A DNA stretch of 64,000 nucleotides from positions 303,863,166 through 303,927,165 of the forward strand of contig CM057009.1 of the NCBI GenBank assembly GCA_029891345.1, given 5' to 3'. The number at the start of each line of letters is the position of its first letter. The stretch's first letter is position 1. The notes under the pieces are model-generated. The model worked only from the letters and a program-made list of their open reading frames with translations. It was not told the DNA's origin and made no database searches. The stretch comes from Dryococelus australis. Taxonomy: Eukaryota > Arthropoda > Insecta > Phasmatodea > Phasmatidae. Positions 11,190 through 21,288 of this stretch are shown here, one piece after another. The translations under genes and the position numbers were made by a program.

Positions 11190-11897
11190 TATACTACTCC
11201 CATCTTCTGAAATGCAGGCATAGAGTGATTTCTTCATTTCGAAGTTCACCAACTCTCTGTACTGGTCGACGATGTGACCAGCTGTGTGCTCCTCGTGTCA
11301 CCTCGTGTGCTCTCTTCGGGACGACTGGAACATAAATGATGCTTTGGGGTGCCCCAACCAGTTTTTAACCTGGAGGAATCATCGGCTAAAACTCATGCAG
11401 TATATTGCTCGGCCTGCCATTGAGGTATATACCGGTCGCCAAATTGCAGTTTATTTGTATCACATTGACCAGTAAGATGTTTACAGGCTGCGAAGACATG
11501 TGTGTTTTTCCAGCTCGTAAATGCGTGGTCCGAACCCCAGCATCGGTCCAATGGTATTCAGTTTCATGAAGTCAATATCTTTGCTGCATCTGATGATGCT
11601 CTTCAGAGTATTGGAATTTAAACGTAGTTCGAATTCTTCGTTGGGAGACAGGGAAACTTTGCTGTACCTTGCAATGTAGTCTAACTTGTAAAATCCTATG
11701 GACAGCGCCATCTCATGGTAGACATTACAACTTTTCACGAGATACATCTTACAGTTTTTTTCATCAATGTTCGGTATCGCATTGTAGGTTTGAAAATCGA
11801 CCAAACCTATGCACCATTCCCCCTTAAGGTCGTGTGGAGGGAAATGTACAGCATGCATCTCGGAACTACGGCCCATCAAGGTATGCATTATCAACAT
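11190..11897 (-). pseudogene. Minor capsid / penton-like protein, frameshifted
   Basis: Reading minus from 11897, an open frame of 138 codons contains NAIPNIDEKNCKMYLV, then LSPNEEFELRLNSNTLKSII and MKLNTIGPMLGFGPRIYELE. It stops near 11481. The next frame continues the same protein with QPVNILLVNVIQINCNL and, after stops, SIIYVPVV and NEEITLCLHF, to about 11190. The central 'FELR-NSNTLK ... IG-LLGF' pattern is that of the second structural protein of Polinton/adintovirus-like elements, thought to be the penton. At least one frameshift and several stops remove function. It sits between the protease and the major capsid genes, all on the minus strand. Confidence 0.6.
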
Positions 11898-11954
11898 TAC
11901 TGGTGGTTTCCTTAATGTGTATATCCATTTTATACAATTAATTGTACAAGCGAA

Positions 11955-12326
11955 TCAGGAATAGAATATGTAAGTGTCCGAAGTTCCATGTGTTTAGTAT
12001 CTGCTCCATCTCGCAGATGTAAGTCTGTTTCTTGCAATTTTTCAGGTACAGTCGCATTTCGGATGGAGCACACAAATTCCCAAAACTGTTATAATAGTCT
12101 GCATGTTTACCCTTTTTATGTATGCTACCCAGTGAGTGCCAGGCCCTGCAGTCGTATCCAGATTAATTATGGCAGATTCTTATCTGTTTGGTTTAGCGGG
12201 CAAAGCATCTCGCAAAAACGATACTCTAAAATTTGGCAACTTCAATTTGCATGCAAACAGTTCCAAATTCATGTTCGTGAGCGGCTGTTTCGGTAGAGAA
12301 TTCATTACTGCTTCCTCCTGCTGCAT
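11955..12326 (-). pseudogene. Adenain-like maturation cysteine protease, inactive
   Basis: From ATG at 12326 (minus) the frame reads QPLTNMNLELFACKLKLPNF and FLRDALPAKPNR, meets a stop near 12180, then goes on in the same frame with INLDTTAGPGTHWVAY (His codon inside 12129-12146). A frameshift follows, and the tail DYYNSFGNL and NTWNFGHLH is read in another frame. Adenovirus-type proteases use His, Asp/Glu and Cys. The His context GTHW is kept, but at the place where the catalytic Cys precedes GHL there is Phe (11977-11985). It would have cleaved capsid precursors. Length and order fit the family. The stop, the shift and the lost Cys show it is dead. Confidence 0.6.
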
Positions 12327-12363
12327 CGCTTTTGTACACTTCCACCTCTTACTGGGTATGACC

Positions 12364-12555
12364 TTAGGTAGAGACCTTGGCAGTTTTTTTACCCATATCA
12401 ATAGCTTCCGTGTTTGCATTATGCCTTTGGGCCTCGAAAAATTGTTTACATTCATTAGATGCTCTGTTGACGGCTCGGACGATACCACTCGTGGCTCCGA
12501 TTAGACCTCCTAGGTCGCCAAGTGCAGGGAATAGGCTATGCCATATTGCTTGCAT
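12364..12555 (-). pseudogene. Small core/late-type viral ORF fragment
   Basis: The frame contains FPALGDLGGLIGATSGIVRA, then an amphipathic KQFFEAQRHN. A glycine-rich, membrane-like helix followed by a basic helical region is typical of small late proteins encoded just upstream of the protease in Polinton-like elements, sometimes compared with adenovirus core peptides. It overlaps the decayed PLA2-like reading at its start, which suggests a deletion joined two genes. The family link is weak. Confidence 0.35.
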
Positions 12556-12721
12556 GCCTCGTACAGTGAATTAATGCCCATATCGCCGCATTACACCCTT
12601 TTGGCTAGCTTGGTCACGGACCCACAGAACCTGTATCCAGGAATGTGCAGCTCGATGGTAGACTGTTGATCAGCATATCGACGACCCCATTTCCAGCTAC
12701 AGTCTTACATCGTCGAGACAT
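12530..12721 (-). pseudogene. Phospholipase A2-like minor virion protein fragment
   Basis: ATG at 12721 (minus) opens MSRRCKTVAGNGVVDML. After a one-base shift the next frame gives IELHIPGYRFCG and GINSLYEACKQYGIAY. The 'GY-F-G' loop and the 'C-x-x-H-D-x-x-Y' helix are the calcium-binding and catalytic signatures of PLA2 domains in parvovirus VP1 and in insect Polinton-like elements. Here the His-Asp pair is Tyr-Gly and the loop glycine pattern is lost, so no lipase activity is possible. It is the first gene of the minus arm, ten bases or so from the predicted transcription start. Truncation follows after about 45 residues of the domain. Confidence 0.5.
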
Positions 12722-12813
12722 CACAGTGAACTGAGCAAGAAAAGTATAAATACACTCCTTTTATAACTTTTAATTTCAGTATCATCCTAGACTTGGAACA
12801 TTACAGACATAAG
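12722..12813. promoter_or_regulatory. Compact bidirectional core promoter of the viral cassette
   Basis: Plus strand: TATAAATA at 12745-12752 and initiator TCAGTAT at 12776-12782 (A at 12778), 33 bases from the TATA start. Minus strand: TATAAAAGG from 12765 to 12757 and TCAGT with its A at 12732, also 33 bases away. The two TATA boxes lie within 21 bases of each other. The plus leader to the ATPase ATG would be about 35 bases. The minus leader to ATG 12721 would be about 10 bases. Both arms of late genes would be fired together. Confidence 0.6.
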
Positions 12814-13689
12814 ATGTCAATGTTGCAACTACTTTGTCGCTTCTGTCATAAAGCATTTACAGCTTTGCAGAATTTAGGAAGACACGAAATAACTACCTGC
12901 AAGATGAAAACTTCGAATGTGACATTTGAATGTGATTTCTGCCATGGGTAGTTTTCTTGGAGCAATGCATTAAAGAAACATTCTAAAACTTGTAGCACTG
13001 GTTCTCAGCAACCACAATCAGCTCCATCTGCTCCATCTGTCCCAGAAGGCTGTAGTGGTAACATACAGGTTGTCAAGCAAGATGTTACTCTACCCATATG
13101 TATTCATGCTGAAGATGAAGTTATCGTCCACGAATCGCGAAATGGAAGCCTATTTCCAAATACTGTGCACTGCATAATCGCAGGACCATCATGCTGCGGC
13201 AAAATATGTGTCCTACTGAGCCTGCTGGAAGAACCGAATAGACTTCAGTTGGAGAATGTGTACCTGTACTCCAAATCACTCCAGCAACTAAAATACCAAT
13301 GATTGGCACTAATACTGCAGGCCATGGAAAGCTTGGGTTATTTCCCATGCAGCGACAATGAAGCCATTGTGTCGCCAAGCAAAGCACTGAGAAATTCGAT
13401 ATTTGTCTTTGATGACATTGCCTGACAGAAACAGACTTATATTCAAGAGTACTTTATTATGGGACAACACACATATGTTGGCTGTGTCTACCTCGGACAG
13501 ACTTATTCATGCATACCCAAACAACTGCTTCGTTATAATACTAATGTGTTGGTACTGTTTCGCATGGATGATATGAACTTTCGGCATGTATACGATGACC
13601 ATGTCAATACGATCATGACACTTGCAGAATTTAAGGATATGTGTGCCTTGTGCTGGAAATACAAGTACAGATTTTTGGCGATTACATAA
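12814..13689 (+). pseudogene. Zinc-finger plus DNA-packaging ATPase (FtsK/HerA-type), broken
   Basis: One frame of 292 codons from ATG 12814 to TAA 13687-13689 has three in-frame stops (12949, 13300, 13423) and no frameshift. The N-terminus has two C2HC fingers, CRFCHKAFTALQNLGRH and, after a stop in the knuckle, FSWSNALKKHSKTC. A Ser/Pro linker follows. The ATPase part has a Walker A-like IIAGPSCCGKI (13177-13206), where the usual Thr/Ser after GK is Ile, and a Walker B IFVFDD (13399-13416). These motifs fit the packaging ATPases of Polinton/adintovirus-like elements that pump genome into the capsid. The finger fusion resembles the stand-alone finger gene at 6.6 kb. The next ORF starts inside the stop codon (TAATG). 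Confidence 0.7.
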
Positions 13690-14283
13690 TGGCAGATACC
13701 GACATGGATTCGATCAGTTCATCATCGACCGTAGAGAATGAGTTACAGCATATTGAAATTTGGGCACAGTAGCCTCAAGCTGCGGTTTGACAAAGACAAA
13801 GATGGAGGTTGTCTCATACCAAGAAATGAATGAACTTGTGATGCTGGTAGAAGAATAATTGGACATGTCGGTGAACCCGAATGCTCCGAAGATGCTGCTA
13901 CTAAACATTTCGTCCTCGAAACTGGTCATGGCTTCATCTCGGAATTACGCAGTATGTTGGCCGAACAAACCACATTCTTTTGTACTTACTTGCCTGAGTT
14001 CGGTGCGAAGATGGATATTGTGAAGACCGAGCTCATCCGCGATATGGTGGCCATGGAAGAGCACATAACGAGTGTTCAAAGGCAATTTATCGACAGATTA
14101 AATGTGGTATCTGCACAAAATGAAGAGACACTAAAAGTTCTTAAAGATTCTATAGAGCATATATTCGCTACCTCGATTTCCCCCCTCGCCACGAAAAAAG
14201 GATATTCAGAATTACAGCAGGAACATATTGGATGTCTGCAGCAAACACCTGGGCAAGATCGAAAGTATTTTGGCAGTGACTGA
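13689..14283 (+). pseudogene. Helical/coiled-coil viral ORF, frameshifted
   Basis: ATG 13689 overlaps the ATPase stop by one base. The first frame gives MADTDMDSISSSSTVENE and a stop near 13769. The second part, open from 13954 to TGA 14281, is one base out of frame and encodes about 109 residues rich in Glu, Gln and Lys (MDIVKTELIRDMVAMEEH, VSAQNEETLKVLKDSIEH) with heptad-like spacing, so a coiled coil is likely. I do not recognise a family. The position between ATPase and the DPNEL ORF suggests a late structural or scaffold role, by context only. Confidence 0.45.
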
Positions 14284-14332
14284 CGACTAATCCTGTAAAA
14301 GAGAGCAACAGTGAGTATCTTTATTCAGTACA

Positions 14333-15247
14333 ATGTCAGACATTGCCAGCGAACTACACTGGGTGATTCAGTCTGTTCTCTCCAAATATTTGCTCGCCAA
14401 GAGAGCCAACATTTCACATGACCATACAAACAAAGACATTTCTAAGCCCATTACTCATAATCTAGATGTACTCAGGGAGAGCTATGGAGAACCTGTAACT
14501 GTGAAGACTGAAGTCGATGATACTGCTGAGCCTATGAAGAAGCAAAAACATGATGAAGTACATGCAGATCAGGGCGATTGCTCGGATGTGGATTTGCCAC
14601 ACAAGAAGAAAGTACAGAAGAAACCCCTAAAATCTAATGATCTGGCTCGATGGTACCTACGATTGTGCACATCTCATAATAATGATACAACGTATGGTGT
14701 ATACAGGCACAATGATAAATAGTTCCTCGCTGCTGATGAAATAGAGTTTCTACTAGGTGGGAGCATCCAAGTTGGCAATTACACGACATGTGGAACACCC
14801 GGGCTATATGAACTTCCATTTTGCAAGGAGCCAGGGGGTTTTACAGAATCTGACTAGCTGGAATACTAGACTTTGCTCGAACTCACACATACACTTTAAT
14901 AAGATAATGATCCCGAGACTGGTGCTTATAAGGACAAAGATAACGAAAAAATAGACCTTCTTGCAGACCTCTTCAGCAGCTTAGCACTGAAAAGCGATGA
15001 AGTTGTGAAGAATATAGATGATGGCAAGAACATTGACTACGTGTTTTGGGATGATCCGAACGAACTGATCGATAGGTTGCAGCTACTGCTTGTTTCGCAA
15101 AGTGTTGGAAATTACTCCCACACTAACCAGATTGTTCCAATCATAGAAGAACTTAAGAAGACAGGCTACATACAACGAATCGATTGGATATTACCAGTGA
15201 ACTGCATGCAGTTGCCAGGCACAACTACCGCAGCTGGAAGGTCATGA
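14333..15247 (+). pseudogene. Conserved 'DPNEL' element protein, copy 1, broken by stops
   Basis: A single frame of 305 codons from ATG 14333 carries in-frame stops at about 14720, 14861, 14870 and 14903-14908 but no shift up to 15247. The N-terminal half is charged, with a Lys-rich nuclear-type run (PHKKKVQKKPLK). The middle has GVYRHNDK, EIEFLLGGSIQV and TPGLYELPFCKEP. The C-terminal domain has DYVFWDDPNELIDRLQLLL and NQIVPIIEELKKTGYIQ. Proteins ending in 'W-DPNEL-DRL ... IIEEL' are widespread in insect genomes next to Polinton-like genes. Their function is unknown to me. Two further copies of this C-terminal domain lie at 23.1-23.7 and 25.5-26.2 kb. Confidence 0.6.
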
Positions 15248-15322
15248 TTTGTGGAATGAACAATCTGTTTCAAGCCGACCTCGTCGAGATGATACCATAC
15301 ACTGGAGTCAACAAAGACTAGT
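15200..15322 (+). pseudogene. Integrase-like fragment
   Basis: In a frame different from the DPNEL ORF the sequence reads ARHNYRSWKVMICGMNN and then LFQADLVEMIPYTGVNK before a stop. 'QADLVEM' followed by a Tyr and 'NKG/NKD' resembles the start of the retroviral-type integrase catalytic core (first Asp of the D,D,E triad) in insect Polinton-like elements. The rest of the core is not recognisable. If correct, it adds an integrase to the cassette and supports a Polinton/adintovirus rather than a plain virus. Confidence 0.4.
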
Positions 15323-15499
15323 CATTGGTAAATCGATATCTCGCATTTGCTGAACATCTGCTAGGATTTTGTATATTTACAGATGCAATTGAAAGTGTAG
15401 TTTTTGAAGATTGTCTGCTAGAGAAGTAAGTGTTTGCAAACGTGACATGTTTCGAAGACTTCATATAGGAAAGACTAAATGAAAGAAATAAATTATGAG

Positions 15500-15640
15500 T
15501 AGATGGGAATAGTAAGTTTTGGCACCGAGGACAAGGGCAGTAGGCGCGAGGCGCCCACCACCATCTTGGATTTCAATTCTTTTGTGATGTTTGTGCAAAT
15601 GAGCTGTCAGCCATCTTGTTTCTGGCTGCCACATTGTTTC
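15500..15640. repeat. Element-end sequence with GGCGCC dyad
   Basis: AGGCGCGAGGCGCC (15542-15555) is the reverse complement of GGCGCCTCGCGCCT at 1673-1686. It is followed by CCACCACCATCTTGGAT, like the ends of the 5.3-9.6 kb element, and preceded by a loosely similar AAGTTTTGG...GACAAGGG. Confidence 0.4.
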
Positions 15641-15644
15641 CATC

Positions 15645-16060
15645 CACCATTTTCACACACACTACACCTACCACCACACCTAGTAACACAATCAGCACCA
15701 CAAATAGCACCACACCTTGCAGCCCAATCAGCACATTAACTAGCACCACACCTAGGATATAAACAATCAGCCCCAGACTTAGCACACCACCTAGCACCAC
15801 ACTTAGGATCACGCCTAGAATCACACCTAGCACCACAATCAGCACCACACTTAGCACCACACACATCACAATTAGTACACCTAGCACCACAATCTGCAAC
15901 AAAATGTGCACCACACTTAGTACCACAATCAGCACAACACTTAGCACCATACCTAACACCCCACCTAACACCACACCTAGCCTCACAATCACCATCACAA
16001 TAACCACCACAATCAGCACCACATCCAGCACCAATTGCATGTCAACCATATTGACAGCTC
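15645..16060. repeat. C/A-rich minisatellite
   Basis: Repeats of CACCACACCTAGCACCACAA and near variants about 12-24 bases long. The long hydrophobic open frame on the other strand is a product of the repeat and is not called as a gene. Confidence 0.8.
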
Positions 16061-16159
16061 CCAAAAAACATCCCTATGATGTTGCACTGCTACATTAAGA
16101 GCTAAAATTAGTAGTACTCCTGAATTTGCCTGAGTGACTCCATGTTTGAGCCGAAGAGC

Positions 16160-17300
16160 CAGATGACTCAGGAGTAATCTTGAATTCGATGTGCTATAAA
16201 ATTAAATTTAGAAATACTTTTATATTTAACTTATAAAATTTTCAGACATAACTGTATCGAGCGATGTGTCTATGCACTCGTATTTTCAAGAAGAATTTTA
16301 TTATTTCACAATCATCATTTAGTAAATCATAATTTTGTAACATAAAAGTTATGTATTTCGTTAGTAATATTTTAATGTATCTTTTATAACCAAGTGTATC
16401 GTGTGACATGTCTACGAATGTGTATTTTCAAGGATAATTAGAAAATGTCACAACCATCGATTGGGGAAAGCAAAATTTAACTAAATAAAATTTATGTATG
16501 TGTTTAATATTTTTATTTAGCACTTAACATTTTCAGACGTAAGCATTTCGAGCAATTGTCTACGAACTCGTATTTTCAAGATGAATTATATTATGGGATC
16601 AAAACCATAAATTTGGTAAAGCATAATTTTATTAAAATATATATGTATTTCTTTTATTATATTTTTATTTAATTTTTATAAACAAGTGTATCGAGCGACA
16701 TGTCTACATACTCGTATTTTCAAGATAATTAGATAATTTCACAACCATTGGTTTGGTAAAGCATAATTTTATAAAATAGAAGATATGTATTTAATTTTAT
16801 ATATTTTTTAAAAATCTTACTAACAAGTGTACCAAGAGACACGTCTACAACCTTGTATTTTCAAGAAGAAGTAGATTATGATGCCACAACTATAGTTTTG
16901 GTAAATCATAATTTTGTAACCTAGAAGTTATGTATTAAAATTTATATATTTTATTTAACTTTTATAAACAACTGTATCTCGCATCACATTTACAAACTCG
17001 TATTTTCAAGGATAATTAGATTATTATGTCACAACTATCTATTAGTTAAAGCGTAATTTTATAAAATAAAGAATATTTATTTAATTCATATTTTTTGTTT
17101 TCACTTAAAATTTTCAGACGTGTCTATGAACTCGTATTTTCAAGACGAATTCGATTGTGTGATCACAACTATCAATTAATAAAGCATACATTTATTAAAT
17201 AAAAGCTATATATTTTGTTTTATTTTATTTTTTTATTTTATTTTTACAAAAAAGTGTATCGGATGATGTGTCATCAGATTCGTATTTTTTAGACAAATAA
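16160..17300. repeat. Tandem array, about 142-bp unit, 8 copies
   Basis: A core reading roughly GTATCGAGCGACATGTCTAC then GAACTCGTATTTTCAAG recurs with the CGTATTTTCAAG part at 16279, 16421, 16569, 16713, 16855, 16999, 17133 and 17281. This gives spacings of 132-149 bases. The cores are conserved and the AT-rich spacers between them are not. Confidence 0.8.
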
Positions 17301-17589
17301 TAATTTTTCATCAGAATATATGATTATGTGAATGTGACCAGAATAATATTGGTTTTTATAAGCGTATACATGCATTAGTGAATATAACATGTGTTATATA
17401 TTTTCGGACTTTTGTTTTAAAGTTGAATGCTAAAGTAACATTATGAACTTTGATTATTAACACTTTTTCGACGCCATATTGTATTTAGTAGGTATAGGAC
17501 ATATTTTTATTTTTAAATTAATTATTTATCCAGTCCAAGCATCAAGAAAAACATAGTGGTTACCTTACAACTGGTCATGTTTTGAGTGC

Positions 17590-19550
17590 AATATGCTTAT
17601 ATATCTAAGCCCCTCAATCTTATAAGCATAATTGGCCAACACATCTGAACTGTTTCAGTTATAGTCACCAATTCGGACTATAGGTGCTGCGTGTAGTACT
17701 TATCAGTATGATATGGCTCATTATGACTTAAGACCTTTTATAAACATTGTTAGTTATAATTTCTGAACTGTTGAAGCTATAGTCATAAAATTCATACCAT
17801 GGACAGCGCACACGACGACAAGAATGGTCGCAGGGTCAATTATATATACCCTATGCCTACTTATAAGCATAGTTGATGGTAATTTATGAACCATACAAGA
17901 AGGGTCGCAGGTTCAAGTATTCCCATGTCTATTTATTAGCATAGTTGGCTGTAATTTTTGAACCATTTAAGATATAGTTGCTAAATTTATAACATAGACA
18001 TAAATGACAAGGTGCACAGGTTCAACTTTGCAAGATGTCTACTTATAAATATAGTTGTCAGTAATTTCCGAACAATTTAAGTTACAGTTGCCAAATTCAT
18101 AACATTGGCATAGCCCATGATGAGGAGATGGGGCACAGGGTAATGTATACATTATGTCTACTTATATGCATAATGATGGTAATTTCTGAACCGTTTAAGA
18201 TATTCTAGCCAAATTCATAACATAGGCATAACTCACGACGACGAAAGGAGTCGCAGGGCCAAGTAAATGCTTTGTCAACTTATTAGCATAGTTGGCCATA
18301 TTTTCCGAACTGTTTAAGATATAGTTGCCCAAATTAATAACATATGCATAACTCAAGACAACAAGAAGGTTCGCAGGGTCAAGTATACCCTGTGTATAAT
18401 TATAATAATAGTTGCTGGTAATTTTCAAACCATTTAAGATATAGTTGCTTAATTCATAACATAGATATCACCCACGATGAAGAGAATGGTCGCATGGTAA
18501 AGTATACCCTATGTCTACTTATAATCATAGTTGACTACCATTTCCAAACCATTTGAGATACAACTGCGAAAATTATAACATAGGCTATCATTCCATTGGG
18601 ATTTCTTATATTACTGTTCGGATCCTTCCACCCAACATCAAGAATGTCCTGTCTACTTATATGACTAGTTGATGGCAATTTACAAACTGTTTGAGTTACA
18701 ACTACCAAGTCACATAGGCAGCATCCCAACTACCAAAATCGTCACATAGGCAGCATCCCAAGCGATGTAAAGGACCAAAGAGTCAAGAACGACCCAAGCA
18801 ACCATATAAACATAGTTGACTGTAATTTCCGAACTATTTGAGATACAACTATCAAAATTGTAATATAGCCATTAGCCCAGACAATGAAAAGGACCAAAGT
18901 GTCAAGTATGGCCTAAGCATACATATATGCATAGTTAGTTGTAATTTTCCAACCATTTGAGATACTATTACCAAAAAACATAACATAGATGTCATCCCAG
19001 ACAACAAAAAGAATCAAAATGTCAAGTATCTACATAATAGGTGCCATGCTCTGTCAGTTCAACAAAGTTTTCACATGTTCCTTCCAAGATCCATTCACCT
19101 GATATCCTGGTGGGGCTAAGTCTTATGCTCTGTCTGGGATCCTTTCATCTCCAGACTCATCTAAGCCAAATACATCCTCTACGAACTTAGTGCATTTAGG
19201 AGAAGAAATAAAGTAAATACTCACATTGACTTACACACTCTCCAGACAACAATCTTGTCTCCATGAGCTGGCGTGGTTTTCTCACACTCCTTCTTAACTA
19301 GGCTAAGCTAATGTCCTTTCCCAGCAAATTCAGCCAAATTGATATCAGTCAAAACAACATAAAGGGTCGCAGTCCCAAGTATATCCTATGTGTTCTTGTA
19401 AGCATAGTTGTCTGTAATTTCCGAACCATTTTAGATATAGTTGCCAAATTCATTACATAGATATCGTCATTGGCAACAAAAAAGGTTGCTGACCCAAGTA
19501 TAACCAATGTCTGCTTATAAGCATAGTTGGGTGCAATTTACTGTGTTGAG
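17590..19550. repeat. Tandem array, about 120-bp unit, some 14 copies
   Basis: The unit contains CTTATAAGCATAGTTGG, then GAACCATTTAAGATATAG, then a 'GGTCGCAGGGTCAAGTATACC' type phrase. Copies are seen near 17620, 17860, 17930, 18040, 18160, 18280, 18400, 18520, 18650, 18806, 18920, 19390 and 19510. A non-array insertion occupies about 19030-19330. Confidence 0.8.
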
Positions 19551-19559
19551 ATAAACAGA

Positions 19560-20537
19560 TATATATGTAATTATGAGTAAATAGTTATAAGCATTTAACA
19601 ACAATCATATTTTGCACGAGCATCGGACACTGTAAGTCACATTAGTCTTTCACAAGGCCAAGAATCACAGACGTGGTAAGGTTAACACTTCAAACATATA
19701 TAAAAACAAAATATATAGGAAATAGTTATAAGCACTAACCAGCCATTTCAATCACATATTACATGTGCATTGGGTGCATCCTGGTCAGTACAACATAATA
19801 GGAAACACCTGGTCAGTACAACAGAATAGCAAATGCCTTTCACACGAACAGAGTAAAACAAAACCATAAAATTCAGCCAATACTCGCATCACTAGCAGCA
19901 GAATTCACCTGCCCTTTCCAGCATTGCACGGTCAACTAATCTGTAAGGCATCTCTATAAAAGCAACTAATACATGTACTATTTTTGAATATTTACCATTT
20001 ACATCTCTAGAATGCTAAGCACATACGAAACAACATGCATTAAAACCATTAGCTTCGCACAGAGGCAAACATATATATATATATATAATAGACAAGTAGA
20101 AAGTTATAAGCATTAAACAACCTGTGTATATTGCACGAGCATCGAACACTGTATGTCTCATTAGTCTAAAAGTATTATTTACCAGATTCTAGAAGCATAG
20201 ACATAATAAGGTCAACACTGCAAACTGATATAGAAAACAAATGTGAAGGAAAATAGTTATAAGCATGTACTACCCATTGCAATCACACACATGTGTCGGG
20301 TGCTGTATACTGTGTTAAACAATGCCACACAAACCCAGACCATCCTGGTCAGTACAATGCCTTCCATATGAACCGAATGAAACAAAACCGTCAAATTCAG
20401 CCAAAACTCACATCACTGGCAGCAGAACACATCCGACCCATCCGACATTGTGCGATCAAGTAGCCCAGGTGACCGGCCAGCGACGCTAGCGTTGTGCAGG
20501 TCTCGCCAAGTTGATGGGATGGTACAGATCACTAGGC

Positions 20538-20568
<31 letters not shown>

Positions 20569-20810
20569 GTCAGGTTCCAGGGTAGCAGACCATCTGAGTC
20601 ACACAAGCACTTCCCTTTACGAGAGCAATTCAGAACATGGTAACAATTTATTCAGTTTTAAACACTGTCTATTTGAACAGATAGCCTTTATAGAGTCAGA
20701 ACCATAAGCACATATGAAAAATGTATTTAAACTACTAGTTGTACAAGAGAGAGGTGACACGCTGAGGCAAACAGATTTAAAAAGCAAAATAGTGATATGC
20801 ATTTACCAAC
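19560..20810. repeat. Long repeat units, copies 1 and 2
   Basis: A unit of roughly 500-600 bp contains TAGTTATAAGCAT, GCACGAGCATCG, a 'CTGGTCAGTACAACA' phrase, 'CTCGCATCACTAGCAGCAGAA' and, at its end, 'TCTCGCCAAGT' followed by a (GA)n run at 20538-20565. Two more copies in the same orientation lie at 23.79-24.79 kb. Confidence 0.65.
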
Positions 20811-21288
20811 AAATGTGTATTGTGCTGTATGTTAGGCGAAAAAATACCCATTGCGAAGTGTGGGAACGATAAGGACAACACTGCTACAAACTGTTATATA
20901 CACTTACAAACCATTGCAATCATATATTTGTCCTTTTATAACAGGAATGCAGTAAAAGGTATGTATTCTATTTTAATACATTAAACTGTCAATATTAGCA
21001 TGTATCTTTAAAAATATTGCTTCGAATGTACTGGTGTTAGCAGAAGATATCGCTTCTGTCCTCTCTACTCGTTTTCAGGTCTACATAAGCAGTTCGTAGC
21101 AACACACATAGCTCCGAATTGCTTTTTCTCTCTTGTCGAGAGGACATAGTGAAAATGACTGCATGTAGTACTAGAGGTCATAAAACTGTATCGGCTATCG
21201 CGGCATGGTGTAAAGTAGATCGTTACGACTGCATTCATCTACTATTACGATCGCATACTCTGCTACAGTATGAAGACAAAAGCATCGG

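Noticed and set aside
12136..12504. 122-codon plus-strand open frame
   Set aside because: It lies opposite the protease and core-like remnants on the minus strand, which show motifs. The plus frame shows none.
15573..16064. 163-codon minus-strand hydrophobic (Val/Leu/Ile) open frame
   Set aside because: It is produced by translating a CACCACACCTAG minisatellite. It is not a membrane protein gene.
16160..19550. CRISPR-like regular repeats
   Set aside because: Units are 120-142 bp, repeats are degenerate, spacers are AT-rich and related, and the genome is eukaryotic.
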